A DNA stretch of 64,000 nucleotides from Sphingomonas sp. Leaf357 (lineage in GTDB: Bacteria; Pseudomonadota; Alphaproteobacteria; Sphingomonadales; Sphingomonadaceae). Below the pieces are notes generated by a model. It was not told where the DNA came from and made no database searches. It saw nothing but the letters and a program-made list of their open reading frames with translations. Location of the stretch: positions 434,001-498,000 of the forward strand of contig NZ_LMPM01000002.1 in the NCBI RefSeq assembly GCF_001423845.1, written 5' to 3'. Shown here piece after piece: positions 19,288 to 28,770 of the stretch (the first letter of the stretch is position 1; each line of letters starts with the position of its first letter). Made by a program: the position numbers and the translations under genes.

Positions 19288-19938
19288 ATGATACCAGTCA
19301 GTATTGCCGCCCATTCGACCCTCGCCTCGTGCGAGCCCGACGGCCGCGCGTTGCGCCGCCAAGCCTTCGTCGATGCCGCCCGCGACGCGTTTTTCGCGCG
19401 GGGATATGGCGAGACGACGATGTCGTCGATCGCGGCCGCCGTGGGTGGATCGAAGACCACCTTGTGGTCCTACTTCCCCTCCAAGGAAGAGTTGTTCGCC
19501 GCCGTCGTGGACGATATCGGCAAGCATTTCAGCCCCGCGCTGACGGTGGAGCTGCCGCTGGGCGCGCCGGTCCGCGCGACGCTGCAGAACTTCGCGACGG
19601 CGATGTTGCGGACGATCCTGTCGCCCCCGATCATCGCGCTGCACCGCGTCGTGACCGGCGAGGCGCAACGCTTTCCGGAACTGGGCGCGCTGTTCTACGA
19701 GCGCGGGCCGCGGCGCGGCAAGGAACGCCTGGCGGCGTTCATCGCCGATGCCATGGCCGAGGGACGGTTGCGGCAGGGCGACCCGATGGTGGCCGCGTGG
19801 CAATTCTCCGCCTTGTGCCAGTCGGGTTGTTTTCAGGAGATCCTGCTCGCGATCCAGAACGTGGCGAGCGAGGAGCGGATCGCGAAGGACATCGACGCCG
19901 CGATCGACACCTTCATGCGAGCGTGGACGGCAGAATGA
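19288..19938 (+). CDS. TetR/AcrR-family transcriptional repressor
   Basis: A 216-residue regulator. The N-terminal helix-turn-helix is clear: FVDAARDAFFARGYGETTMS, then IAAAVGGSKTTLWSYFPSKE (about residues 25-65); the rest is the ligand-binding and dimer domain. It is divergent from the EmrAB-type efflux operon, and operator-like palindromes cover both start regions, so it likely represses the pump and itself until a pump substrate binds. The ATG at 19288 lies within the second operator and has no clear ribosome site; TTG at 19276 is an alternative. Its 3' end overlaps the convergent HAD gene by 26 nt. Confidence 0.88.
   Translation: MIPVSIAAHSTLASCEPDGRALRRQAFVDAARDAFFARGYGETTMSSIAAAVGGSKTTLWSYFPSKEELFAAVVDDIGKHFSPALTVELPLGAPVRATLQNFATAMLRTILSPPIIALHRVVTGEAQRFPELGALFYERGPRRGKERLAAFIADAMAEGRLRQGDPMVAAWQFSALCQSGCFQEILLAIQNVASEERIAKDIDAAIDTFMRAWTAE
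19289..19306. promoter_or_regulatory. TetR-type operator, regulator side
   Basis: TGATAC-N6-GTATTG overlaps the start codon of the TetR gene. The left half matches the first operator exactly and the right half keeps GTAT. Binding here would block the regulator's own transcription, which suggests autorepression. Confidence 0.55.
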
Positions 19939-20725
19939 TCGTGTCGATCGCCTGCGCCACGCCATCCTCGTCATTGCCGGCCGTCACCTTGTCGGCCTTG
20001 GCGCGGACGTCGGCCGGGCCCTGCCCCATCGCGATCGACAGGCCCGCGCGCGCGAACATCGGCACGTCGTTGGCCTGATCGCCGATCGCACAGGTGGCGG
20101 ACAGCGGCGTGCCCATCGCCTCGGCCAGCAGCGAGATCCCGTCGCCCTTGTTCGCCGCGCGCGCGGTCACGTCGAGATAATAGGTCTGCGACTGCATGAT
20201 CGTCGCCCGGTCCGCGAACGGCCGGGCCTTGTCGTTCAAGCCGCGCAACAGATCGGCATCGTCGCTGACGAAGGTGATCTTGTCGGCGCGATCGTAGAGT
20301 TCGGTAAAGTCGCCGGTGACGATCGGCGCCTGGTTGGAGGCGATACGTTCGTGCGTGACATGCACGCCTTGATCGGTGCTGGCATACCATCTGTCGTCGG
20401 CGAACACCCAGACATCCACCGCCGCGCCTTCGGCAAGATCGAACATGCCCTCGACCACCTCGCGGTCGATGAAATGCTGGCAGACGATCGTGCCGTCACG
20501 CTTGAAGATCGTGCCGCCATTGAACGCGCCCATCGGCGCGTCTATCGCCAACCGATCCGCGATCGGCATCATGCCGGAACGCGGCCGCGCGCTGACGATG
20601 GTGAAGCCGAGGCCCGCCGTGCGCAGGCGACCGACCGCATCGATCGTCCCCGACGTCAGTTCCTTCTTCCCATCGACCAACGTGCCATCGACGTCGGATA
20701 CGACCAGCCTTATTTCGACACTCAC
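19913..20725 (-). CDS. Cof-type HAD-IIB family phosphatase
   Basis: A 270-residue HAD hydrolase. Motif I is [12 protein letters not shown] with the nucleophile and acid/base Asp, motif II is FTIVSARP, and motif IV is [24 protein letters not shown] belongs to the IIB cap region. Such enzymes dephosphorylate sugar phosphates or similar metabolites. It follows gnd with a GTGA overlap (GTG start at 20725), at the end of the pentose phosphate run, so a sugar phosphate substrate fits but is inferred. The longer frame upstream belongs to the gnd region in another frame. Confidence 0.85.
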   Translation of the reverse strand: MSVEIRLVVSDVDGTLVDGKKELTSGTIDAVGRLRTAGLGFTIVSARPRSGMMPIADRLAIDAPMGAFNGGTIFKRDGTIVCQHFIDREVVEGMFDLAEGAAVDVWVFADDRWYASTDQGVHVTHERIASNQAPIVTGDFTELYDRADKITFVSDDADLLRGLNDKARPFADRATIMQSQTYYLDVTARAANKGDGISLLAEAMGTPLSATCAIGDQANDVPMFARAGLSIAMGQGPADVRAKADKVTAGNDEDGVAQAIDTIILPSTLA

Positions 20726-21702
20726 TGGGGCATCTCGACGTGACCGCCGAAGCCGTAACGCATTGCCGAGAGCAGTTTGTCGCCGAACGTATGCTCCACC
20801 CGGCTGCGATAGCGCGCGAACAAGGCGGCGGTGAGCACGTTGGCCGGCACCTTCTCCTCCATCGCCGCGTCGATCGTCCACTGGCCCTCGCCCGAATCGG
20901 CGACATTGCCGCTGAATGCTTGGAGCTCCATGTCCTTGGCGAGCGCGATGGCGGAGAGGTCGAGCAGCCATGACGAGATCACGCTGCCGCGCCGCCAGAC
21001 CTCGGCGATGTCGGTCAGGTTGAGATCGAAACGTTCGTCCTCCGGCAGCTTGTCGGATGCCTTGCCCTTCAGGATGTCGAAGCCTTCGGCATAGGCCTGC
21101 ATCAGGCCGTATTCGATGCCATTATGCACCATCTTCACGAAATGGCCCGCGCCGGCAGGCCCGGCATGGATATAGCCCTGCTCGGCGCGGGGATCGTCAC
21201 CATCGGGACGGCCCGGCGTGCGCGTGATCGTGCCGGCACCGGGGGCGAGCGCGGCGAGCATCGGATCGACATGGTCGACCGCATCCTTGTCGCCACCGAC
21301 CATCATGCAATAGCCGCGCTCCAGGCCCCAGACGCCCCCGGACGTGCCGACGTCGATATAGCGGATGCCCTTTTCGGCGAGCGTCTTAGCGCGGCGGATA
21401 TCGTCCTTGTAAAAGCTGTTGCCTCCGTCGATCACGATGTCGCCTTCGCCGCACAGCCCAGAAATGGTGGCGATGGTCTGCTCTGTGATCTCGCCGGCGG
21501 GTAGCATCGACCAGAAGATCGCAGGACTATCCAGCTTGACCTTCATGTCCTCAAGGCCCGAGGCGGCGATCGCGCCATCGGCCACCAGCGCGTCGATCGC
21601 CTTCTGGTCGCGGTCGAACACCACCGTCTCGTGGCCTGCGCGCATCAGCCGTCGAGCGATGTTGCCACCCATGCGGCCGAGGCCGATGATACCGATCTTC
21701 AT
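20722..21702 (-). CDS. gnd: 6-phosphogluconate dehydrogenase, decarboxylating (short form)
   Basis: A 326-residue dehydrogenase. It has the Rossmann motif [30 protein letters not shown] with the substrate-binding Asn, [19 protein letters not shown] and the catalytic [13 protein letters not shown] (Lys and Asn). Short 6PGDHs of this size (YqeC/GndA type) often prefer NAD over NADP. The product, ribulose 5-phosphate, feeds RpiA, Tkt and Tal encoded just upstream. ATG at 21702 follows AAGGA. The gap to tal is 146 nt. Confidence 0.93.
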   Translation of the reverse strand: MKIGIIGLGRMGGNIARRLMRAGHETVVFDRDQKAIDALVADGAIAASGLEDMKVKLDSPAIFWSMLPAGEITEQTIATISGLCGEGDIVIDGGNSFYKDDIRRAKTLAEKGIRYIDVGTSGGVWGLERGYCMMVGGDKDAVDHVDPMLAALAPGAGTITRTPGRPDGDDPRAEQGYIHAGPAGAGHFVKMVHNGIEYGLMQAYAEGFDILKGKASDKLPEDERFDLNLTDIAEVWRRGSVISSWLLDLSAIALAKDMELQAFSGNVADSGEGQWTIDAAMEEKVPANVLTAALFARYRSRVEHTFGDKLLSAMRYGFGGHVEMPQ

Positions 21703-21848
21703 TGGGACTGTCCTTCGATCACGTGCCGAACCGACTTCTCCGGAACAGGCCGCAGCCCGATCGGAAAGGTCATGGTAACGCAGTACGGTCCGCCGCCACG
21801 ATCGTTCCGCGACTGCGCCCCGGCCTCAGCCGGGGAGGCGCAAAAGCC

Positions 21849-22961
21849 TTACGCAGCTTCAGCCGGATGCTTCGCCGCGATCGCGCCGAGCAGATCGTCG
21901 AACGCCTTGGAAAAACTCGCCACACCTTCTTCGACGAGCGTATCCGTGACGCCCTTGAGGTCGAGCCCCAGGCTTTCCTGATCCGCGAGCACCTTGCGCG
22001 CGCCCTCGACATCCGAGGAGAGCGTATCGCCCACCGTTCCGCGTTCGCGAAACGCGTCGAGCGTCTTGGGCGGCACGGTGTTGACCGTGTCCTTGCCGAT
22101 CAGCGTGTCGAGATACAGCGTGTCGGGATAATCCGGGTTCTTGGTACCGGTCGAAGCCCAGAGCAACCGCTGCACTTGAGCGCCCTTGGCAGCGAGCGCC
22201 TGCCAGCGATCGGACGCGATGAATTCCTCGTACCAGGCATAGGCCAGCTTGGCGTTGGCGATGGCAACCTTGCCTTTGAGCGCCTTGGCCGCGTCACCGC
22301 CGGTGCCCGCATCGATCTTGTCGTCGATCTTGCTGTCGATGCGGCTGACGAAGAAACTGGCGACGCTGGCGATCCGGTCGATCGCCTCACCGCGCGCGGC
22401 GCGCTTTTCAAGGCCCTCGGTGTAAGCGAGTGCGACCGCCTTGTACGCGTCGATCGAGAACAGCAACGTCACGTTGACGTTGATGCCGGCGTCGATCGTC
22501 GCGGCGATCGCGGGCACGCCGGCGGGCGTACCGGGGATCTTGATCATCAGGTTCGGGCGATCGACCTCGGCCCACAACTTCGCGGCCTCGGCGATCGTCG
22601 CATCCGTATCGTTGGCGAGGTATGGCGACACTTCCAGGCTGACATAGCCGTCCTTGGCCTCCAGCCGGTCATAGACCGGGCGCAGCGTGTCGGCCGCCGC
22701 CCGGATATCCTGGATCGCGAGATGTTCGTAGCGCGCCATGGTCGAGGCGTCCGGGTTCGCCTTGTCGAACTCGGCGAGCGCGAAATCATAGGCGTCGCCA
22801 TGCCCCATCGCCTTTTCGAAGATCGACGGATTGGAGGTGACGCCGGTCAGCCCATCCTCCTCGACCAATTTCTGCAGGCCGCCCTCGGCGAGGAACTTGC
22901 GATCGACGAAGTCGAGCCAGACGGCTTGTCCCCGTGCGGCGAGATCGTTCAAACGGCCCAT
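21849..22961 (-). CDS. tal: Transaldolase
   Basis: A 370-residue transaldolase of the long type (similar to actinobacterial and cyanobacterial Tal). GLTGVTSNPSIFEKAM is the N-terminal signature, LMIKIPGTPAGVPAI holds the Schiff-base Lys and INVNVTLLFSIDAYKAV is the next barrel strand. It moves dihydroxyacetone units between sedoheptulose 7-phosphate and glyceraldehyde 3-phosphate. Its ATG shares one base with the transketolase TGA (TGATG), so the two are translationally coupled. Confidence 0.94.
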   Translation of the reverse strand: MGRLNDLAARGQAVWLDFVDRKFLAEGGLQKLVEEDGLTGVTSNPSIFEKAMGHGDAYDFALAEFDKANPDASTMARYEHLAIQDIRAAADTLRPVYDRLEAKDGYVSLEVSPYLANDTDATIAEAAKLWAEVDRPNLMIKIPGTPAGVPAIAATIDAGINVNVTLLFSIDAYKAVALAYTEGLEKRAARGEAIDRIASVASFFVSRIDSKIDDKIDAGTGGDAAKALKGKVAIANAKLAYAWYEEFIASDRWQALAAKGAQVQRLLWASTGTKNPDYPDTLYLDTLIGKDTVNTVPPKTLDAFRERGTVGDTLSSDVEGARKVLADQESLGLDLKGVTDTLVEEGVASFSKAFDDLLGAIAAKHPAEAA

Positions 22962-25057
22962 CACTTCGTCTCCATCACGGATTTGGCGACTTCCACGACC
23001 TTGGGGATCGTGAAGCCGAACTTGTCGGCCAGCTTGGCGAGCGGGGCAGAGGCGCCGAACGTCGCCATGCTGATCGCCTTGCCTTCGAGACCGATATAGC
23101 GATCCCAGCCGATTTCGCTGCCCATCTCGATCGAGACGCGCGCCTTGATCGCCTTCGGCAGCACGCTTTCCTTGTATTCGTCCGACTGACGCTCGTAGCG
23201 GAACCAGCTCGGCATCGAGACGACGCGCGCGGCGATGCCCTCGCTCTTGAGCTGCTCGTACGCGCCGATCGCCAACGATACTTCGGATCCGGTGGCGATC
23301 AGGATCACCTGCGGATTTTCGCTGTCGGCCAGCACATAGGCGCCCTGCTCGAGGCCATCGGCGCTGGCATATTTGGTCCGATCGAGCGTCGGCAGCGCCT
23401 GACGCGACAGCACCAGAGCATGCGGATGGCCGCTGTCCTTGACGATTGCCTTCCATGCCGCCGCCGCCTCGTTGGCGTCCCCGGGGCGGATCGTGTCCAT
23501 GCCCGGTGTCGCCCGCAGCATGGCGAGTTGCTCGATCGGCTGGTGGGTCGGGCCGTCTTCGCCGACGCCGATCGAATCGTGCGTGAAGATCCACACCGCG
23601 CCGATCTCCATCAGCGCGGACAGGCGCACCGGGGGACGCATGTAATCGAGGAACACGAAGAAGGTGGAGCCGTAACCGCGCAGGTGCGACAGCGACATGC
23701 CGTTGACCACCGCGCCCATGCCGTGTTCGCGCACGCCGAAGTGGAAGTTCACCCCGTCATAGCTGCCGGGTTCGAACGACTTGCCACCCTTGATGTCGGT
23801 CTTGGTCGAGGGCGCGAGATCGGCCGAGCCGCCGAGCAGCCATGGCACCTTGGGCACGATCGCGTTCAGCACCTTGCCCGCCGCGTCGCGGCTGGCAATG
23901 CCCTTGGCATCGGGCTCGAACACCGGAATATCGGCATCCCAGCCTTCGGGCAGCGTATCCGACAGCAGAGCATCGAGTTCGGTGGCGAGATCGGGGAACG
24001 CCGTGCGATACTTGGCCAGCGTGGCTTCCCACTCCTCGCGCGCCGGGCGTCCGCGATCGGCGATGGCACCGTTGAAATGCTCGACCACGCCATCGGGGAC
24101 GTAGAAGGTCTTGTCCTCGGGCCAGCCATAAGCGCGCTTGGTCTCAGCGATCACGGCGTCGCCCATCGCATCGCTGTGCGCCTTGGAGGTACCGGCGATC
24201 GGGCTGCCGTAACCGATGACCGAGTGAACGATGATCATCGTCGGCTTGTCGTCGGTCTTGCGGAAGGTATCGAGCGCCGCGGCCAACGCCGCACAATCGT
24301 TGGCATCGTCGACATGGATGACGTTCCAGCCATAGGCTTCAAAGCGCTTGCCGACGTCCTCGTCGAACGTCAGGCTCGTCTTGCCCTCGATCGTGATGTG
24401 GTTGCTGTCGTAGATCCAGCACAGGTTGCTGAGGCGCAGATGCCCGGCGAGGCTCGCGGCCTCCTGGCTCACCCCCTCCATCAGGTCGCCGTCACCCGCG
24501 AGCGTGTACACGTCGTGATCGAACAGCGTGTAATCCGGCTTGTTGTAGCGCGCGGCGAGCCAGCGCTCGGCGATCGCCATGCCGACCGAATTGCCGCAAC
24601 CCTGCCCCAACGGACCGGTGGTCGTCTCGACCCCGGTGGTATGACGATATTCGGGGTGGCCCGGCGTCTTCGAGCCGATCTGGCGGAAATTCTCGATATC
24701 GTTCAGGCTGACCGCCTCGTGGCCGGTCTTGTTGCCCTTGCCATCGACCTCGTCGACCTTGGCGAGGTGCAGCAGCGCGTAGAGCAGCATCGAGGCATGG
24801 CCCACCGACAGCACGAAGCGGTCGCGATTCGGCCAATCGGGCTTCGCCGGATCGTAGCGCAGGAATTGCGACCAGAGCGTGTAGCCGACCGGCGCCATCG
24901 CCATCGGCGTGCCGGGATGGCCCGAATTCGCCTTCTGCACCGCGTCCATCGTCAGGGTGCGGATCGTGTCGATCGTCAGCCGCGACAGCGATCCGTCCTC
25001 GTGGAGACTGGTCCCGTCCTGTTTCGAACGGGTGTCGGCGGTTGCGGTGTCGCTCAT
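22961..25057 (-). CDS. tkt: Transketolase
   Basis: A 698-residue thiamine diphosphate enzyme. NSGHPGTPMAMAPVGYTLW is the N-terminal signature, AGDGDLMEGVSQEAASLAG through NLCWIYDSNHITIEG is the ThDP/Mg site, and GEDGPTHQPIEQLAMLR is the pyrimidine-domain motif. It transfers two-carbon ketol units in the non-oxidative pentose phosphate pathway. The ATG at 25057 follows GAAGGA; a longer in-frame extension lacks a ribosome site. It lies between rpiA and tal in one operon-like run. Confidence 0.96.
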   Translation of the reverse strand: MSDTATADTRSKQDGTSLHEDGSLSRLTIDTIRTLTMDAVQKANSGHPGTPMAMAPVGYTLWSQFLRYDPAKPDWPNRDRFVLSVGHASMLLYALLHLAKVDEVDGKGNKTGHEAVSLNDIENFRQIGSKTPGHPEYRHTTGVETTTGPLGQGCGNSVGMAIAERWLAARYNKPDYTLFDHDVYTLAGDGDLMEGVSQEAASLAGHLRLSNLCWIYDSNHITIEGKTSLTFDEDVGKRFEAYGWNVIHVDDANDCAALAAALDTFRKTDDKPTMIIVHSVIGYGSPIAGTSKAHSDAMGDAVIAETKRAYGWPEDKTFYVPDGVVEHFNGAIADRGRPAREEWEATLAKYRTAFPDLATELDALLSDTLPEGWDADIPVFEPDAKGIASRDAAGKVLNAIVPKVPWLLGGSADLAPSTKTDIKGGKSFEPGSYDGVNFHFGVREHGMGAVVNGMSLSHLRGYGSTFFVFLDYMRPPVRLSALMEIGAVWIFTHDSIGVGEDGPTHQPIEQLAMLRATPGMDTIRPGDANEAAAAWKAIVKDSGHPHALVLSRQALPTLDRTKYASADGLEQGAYVLADSENPQVILIATGSEVSLAIGAYEQLKSEGIAARVVSMPSWFRYERQSDEYKESVLPKAIKARVSIEMGSEIGWDRYIGLEGKAISMATFGASAPLAKLADKFGFTIPKVVEVAKSVMETK

Positions 25058-25124
25058 GACGGGTCGATCCTTCTTGTCGCTGCCCCAACGCGAAGGGGCG
25101 TCCGAGGTTGCGGCTTCTGCGGTC

Positions 25125-25805
25125 TTATCTCGCGCGGTCAACCCGACTCACCGCGCCATCATGCGCGATATAGGCCGAATCGATCTCGTCCAGGAACAGG
25201 CCGTGCCCGAGAAGTCCCGGAATCGCAGCCAGTTGCGCGGCGGTGGCGAGGGGATCGAACGCGCCCGGAAATTTGCTGTCGAGGATCAGATTGTCCTGAT
25301 CGGTGCGCCATGGCCGGCCATCCCGGAGCCGCAGCACCGGAGTCGCGCCGAGCCTGGCGATGCGATCGGCCACGAACGCACGGGCGAGCGGCAGAACCTC
25401 GACCGGCACCGGCGCATGGCCGAGCATGGCGACGCGTTTCGACCCGTCGGCGATGGCGATCATCCGGCGCGCGGCGGTGGCGACGATCTTTTCGCGCAGC
25501 ATCGCCCCGCCCGCGCCCTTGATCGCGCGGGCCTGCCCGTCGATCTCGTCCACGCCGTCGATCGCGATGTCGATCTCGGCGATGTCGTCAAGCGGCAGGA
25601 CGGCAATTCCCGCCGCGCGCGCCGCAGCCTCGGTCGCCAGCGACGTGGCCACGGCGGTGATCTTCAGGCCCGCGCGCACCCGCTCGCCGAGATGCGCGAT
25701 CAGATGGGCGGCGGTCGATCCGGTGCCGAGACCGACGATCATGCCCGCGTCGATTTCGGCCGCGGCGGCGATCGCGGCGAGGCGCTTGTCGTCGTCCGCG
25801 CTCAT
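25125..25805 (-). CDS. rpiA: Ribose-5-phosphate isomerase A
   Basis: A 226-residue isomerase linking ribulose 5-phosphate and ribose 5-phosphate. The motifs GLGTGSTAAHLIAHL, IDGVDEIDGQARAIKGAG and GAMLREKIVA (catalytic Glu and Lys region) are intact. Its ATG overlaps the TGA of the preceding GST gene (ATGA). It leads the pentose phosphate group, 67 nt before tkt. Confidence 0.93.
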   Translation of the reverse strand: MSADDDKRLAAIAAAAEIDAGMIVGLGTGSTAAHLIAHLGERVRAGLKITAVATSLATEAAARAAGIAVLPLDDIAEIDIAIDGVDEIDGQARAIKGAGGAMLREKIVATAARRMIAIADGSKRVAMLGHAPVPVEVLPLARAFVADRIARLGATPVLRLRDGRPWRTDQDNLILDSKFPGAFDPLATAAQLAAIPGLLGHGLFLDEIDSAYIAHDGAVSRVDRAR

Positions 25806-26383
25806 TTCGCCATGGCCTGCTCGAACAATGGCGATCCAAGATGGGCCGCGAGCCAGCGCTGCACGTTCGGCAGGACCTGCGCGTCGAACCAGTCTCGATC
25901 CACCGCCGCGAACTGGCGGACGAACGGCATCAGCGCGATATCGGTCAGGCGGCGCGCCTCGCCGCACAGATTGGTCGTACCGGCAAGGCGGGTTTCGAGT
26001 CCGCCCAGCAGCGCCAGCCCTGCCGCGCGATGCTCGAGCGGGGCGCTGCCGTGCCGTTCGGGATATTTGTAGCGATCGAGATGGTGCTTGAACGGCCCGT
26101 CATTGGCGGCGATCAGATCCGCATCGTCGCCGGCCAGCCACCGTTCGGGATCGTTCTCCGCCAGCGCCCGGCGCATGATCGCCAGGCTCTCGTCGATCAC
26201 CTCACCATCCGGCAGCACGAGCACAGGGACGGTCCCCTTGGGCGAGGCCGCGAGCATCGCCGCCGGCTTGTCGCGCAGCTTCACCTCGACCGTCGCGAAC
26301 GCCGCGCCGCTGACCAGCAACGCCATCCGCGCGCGGATCGCATAGGGGCAGCGGCGGAAGCTGTAGAGGATCGGCGCGGTCAT
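25802..26383 (-). CDS. Glutathione S-transferase-like protein
   Basis: A 193-residue protein with the thioredoxin-fold N-terminus ILYSFRRCPYAIRARMAL, whose Cys could be the active residue as in omega/beta-like classes, then KGTVPVLVLPDG with the cis-Pro that binds glutathione and DESLAIMRR. The C-terminal half is helical. The substrate is unknown; a glutaredoxin 2-like role is also possible. It starts the minus-strand run that continues into rpiA and is divergent from the Hsp70-like gene, 75 nt away. Confidence 0.85.
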   Translation of the reverse strand: MTAPILYSFRRCPYAIRARMALLVSGAAFATVEVKLRDKPAAMLAASPKGTVPVLVLPDGEVIDESLAIMRRALAENDPERWLAGDDADLIAANDGPFKHHLDRYKYPERHGSAPLEHRAAGLALLGGLETRLAGTTNLCGEARRLTDIALMPFVRQFAAVDRDWFDAQVLPNVQRWLAAHLGSPLFEQAMAK

Positions 26384-26458
26384 CACGCCTGCATGTAGGG
26401 TGGCATGCCGGGCCGATCCACTCTTGCCTTCCGCCCCGCGCGCCGCGATGGCTCGGCC

Positions 26459-27751
26459 ATGCAGACAGAGGCCGTCCTCGGATTCGATTTCGGCACCACC
26501 AACAGCGTCGCGGCGCTGTCGGTGGGCGGGGCCGCGCCGGACATGGTCGCCTTCGACACGCCGAACGGGACGGACGCGGTATTCCGATCGGCCTTGTGCT
26601 TCTGGCAGGACGAGGACGTGCGCGGCGGACTGGCGGTGGAGGCCGGGCCGTGGGCGATCGCCGAATATCTCGATTATCCCGAGGCGAGCCGATTCGTGCA
26701 ATCGTTCAAGTCGGTCGCGGCCAGCCCGGTATTCGAACATGCCACGATCTTCGAACGGCGGTTCCGGTTCGAGGAGATGGGGCAACTGTTCCTGGACAAG
26801 CTGGCGGCGCGATCGGGCGGGACGCTGGGCGGCGTGCCGGCCCGGATCGTCGTCGGGCGGCCGGTGGAATATGCCGGCAGCCGGCCGGACGAGGCGCTGG
26901 CCCGCACCCGCTACGACGCGATGTTCGCCCGGTTCGGGGCGGACGTGCATTACGTCTACGAGCCGGTCGGCGCGGCGTTCAGCTTCGCCGCGCGGCTGAC
27001 GGAGCCGGCGACGGTGCTGGTCGCCGATTTCGGCGGCGGGACGAGCGACTTCTCGGTCGTGCGCGTTGCGGCGCCGGGGGCGGAGCGGCGGTGCGTACCG
27101 CTGGGGCATGCGGGGATCGGGATTGCCGGGGACCGGTTCGATTATCGCATCGTCGATCGGCTGGTGCTGCCGATGCTGGGCAAGGGCGGCAATTACAAAT
27201 CGTTCGACAAGGTACTGGAAATCCCGCGCGGCTATTTCAGCGATTTCGCCGACTGGTCGAAACTGGCGCTGATGCGCAATCGCAAGACGCTGGCCGATTT
27301 GGACAAATTGCGCCGCAGCGCGATCGACCAGGCGGCGATCGGGCGGATGATCGCGGTGATCGAGCAGGAACTGGGCTATCCGCTGTACGACGCGGTCGGG
27401 CGATTGAAGCGCGCTCTGTCCGCCGACACGCACGCGCATTTCCATTTCGAAGGCGCCGGGCTGGAAATCGAGGCGGAGGTGACGCGCGCGGAATTCGAAG
27501 GCTGGATCGTCGGGGATATCGCGCGGATCGAACAGACCGTGGATCGCGCGCTGGCGGCGAGCGGCGTGACGGCGGACGGGATCGACCGGGTGTTCCTGAC
27601 CGGCGGCACATCGCTGACCCCGGCGGTACGGGCATTGTTCGTACGGCGTTTCGGGGAGGATGCGATCGCCAGCGGCGGCGAACTCACCTCGATCGCGCAC
27701 GGGCTCGCGCTGATCGGGCAGGAGGCGGATCTGGCGGCGTGGTCGGTGTGA
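26459..27751 (+). CDS. Hsp70-family chaperone-like protein (YegD type)
   Basis: A 430-residue actin-fold ATPase domain without the DnaK substrate-binding domain. VLGFDFGTTNSVAALSVGG is the phosphate-1 motif, VLVADFGGGTSDFSVVRV phosphate-2, and VFLTGGTSLTPAVRALF the adenosine motif. The length and short C-terminus match E. coli YegD, whose role is unclear. The ATG at 26459 is chosen by homology. An in-frame ATG at 26405 has a better ribosome site (AGGG) and would add 18 residues, so the start is uncertain. Confidence 0.85.
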   Translation: MQTEAVLGFDFGTTNSVAALSVGGAAPDMVAFDTPNGTDAVFRSALCFWQDEDVRGGLAVEAGPWAIAEYLDYPEASRFVQSFKSVAASPVFEHATIFERRFRFEEMGQLFLDKLAARSGGTLGGVPARIVVGRPVEYAGSRPDEALARTRYDAMFARFGADVHYVYEPVGAAFSFAARLTEPATVLVADFGGGTSDFSVVRVAAPGAERRCVPLGHAGIGIAGDRFDYRIVDRLVLPMLGKGGNYKSFDKVLEIPRGYFSDFADWSKLALMRNRKTLADLDKLRRSAIDQAAIGRMIAVIEQELGYPLYDAVGRLKRALSADTHAHFHFEGAGLEIEAEVTRAEFEGWIVGDIARIEQTVDRALAASGVTADGIDRVFLTGGTSLTPAVRALFVRRFGEDAIASGGELTSIAHGLALIGQEADLAAWSV

Positions 27752-27775
27752 AAAACGAGGCTTGTTTCCTGTAAT

Positions 27776-27861
27776 CCGTCCGTCCTGAGCCTGTCGAAGG
27801 ACTGTCCTTCTTTCGACCCTTGAACAGAAGGGCAGTGCTTCGACAAGCTCAGCACGGACGG
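27776..27861. repeat. Palindromic repeat, family 1 (copy 5)
   Basis: Inverted arms carry CCTGAGCCTGTCGAAGGACT and GTGCTTCGACAAGCTCAGCA and end in GGACGG. It lies between the convergent Hsp70-like and nudC genes. Confidence 0.82.
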
Positions 27862-27879
27862 TATATGGAATACTCGTCC

Positions 27880-28770
27880 CTACCCCTTCGCCCATTCCGT
27901 CAGCAGCGTGAAGGCTATGGCGTAGGGCGGCGGTGGCAGAAACGCACCGGTCCCGCCGGCCAGCACGTCGCGCACCTCTTCGCGCGACACCCAGATCGCG
28001 TCCTCCAGTTCGTTGGTGTCGAGCGTGATCGTGTCGTCCTCGGCGACCGCGACGCAGGCCATCATCAGTTGCGAGGGGAACGGCCAGGGCTGGCTGGCGA
28101 CGTAGCGCACGCCGCGCACCGCGACGCCGGCCTCCTCCTTGATCTCGCGCGCGACCGCTTCCTCGATCGATTCGCCGGGCTCCAGGAAGCCAGCGAGCGC
28201 GGAATAGCGCCCCGGCGGCCAGCCCTTGCCGCGCCCGAGCAAGGCCCGCCCGTCATGCTCGGCGATCATGATGACGACCGGATCGACGCGCGGAAAATGC
28301 TCCGCCTTGCAGCTCGGGCAGGTGCGACCCCACCCGCCCCGAAAGATGTCGGTCGCGGTGCCGCAATTGGCGCAGAAACCGTGCCGGGCATGCCAGTCGA
28401 TCAGGCTGCGCGCGGCGGCATAGGTCGCCGCCTCGCCGGGCGCGAGGCTGTGCAACGCCGACATCAGCGCCGGGCTGCGCATCGCCGGCGCGTTAGACAC
28501 GCGCATGCCGGGCACGAATGCGGCGAAATGCGCGCGGCCTCCGTCATCGAGCCCGAGCAGGATCGGCACGGCATCGTCGGGCAGATCGGCCAAAGTCGTC
28601 CAGCCGAGGCGACCATCGTTGGTCACCTCCGGCTGGAGCGCCTCGAGCTTGAGCAGGCGTGCACGCCAATCGCCTTGCGCGGCGGCCAGCGCGTCGGCAT
28701 CGTGACGCAGTCGATCCGCGCGATCGAACGTGCCGCCGGTGAAGCCCGGCGCGGTCATGCCGTCATTCAT
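27880..28770 (-). CDS. nudC: NAD+ diphosphatase NudC (Nudix hydrolase)
   Basis: A 296-residue Nudix enzyme that cleaves NAD(H) to NMN(H) and AMP and can remove NAD caps from RNA. The four-Cys zinc site is FCANCGTATD and RTCPSCKAEHFPR, the Nudix box starts GFLEPGESIEEAVAREIKEE, and SQPWPFPSQLMM is the NudC-specific SQPWPFPxS motif. The ATG at 28770 overlaps the TGA of the serine hydrolase gene (ATGA); a second ATG four codons later is possible. It is the last gene of the mutY-serine hydrolase-nudC run. Confidence 0.94.
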   Translation of the reverse strand: MNDGMTAPGFTGGTFDRADRLRHDADALAAAQGDWRARLLKLEALQPEVTNDGRLGWTTLADLPDDAVPILLGLDDGGRAHFAAFVPGMRVSNAPAMRSPALMSALHSLAPGEAATYAAARSLIDWHARHGFCANCGTATDIFRGGWGRTCPSCKAEHFPRVDPVVIMIAEHDGRALLGRGKGWPPGRYSALAGFLEPGESIEEAVAREIKEEAGVAVRGVRYVASQPWPFPSQLMMACVAVAEDDTITLDTNELEDAIWVSREEVRDVLAGGTGAFLPPPPYAIAFTLLTEWAKG

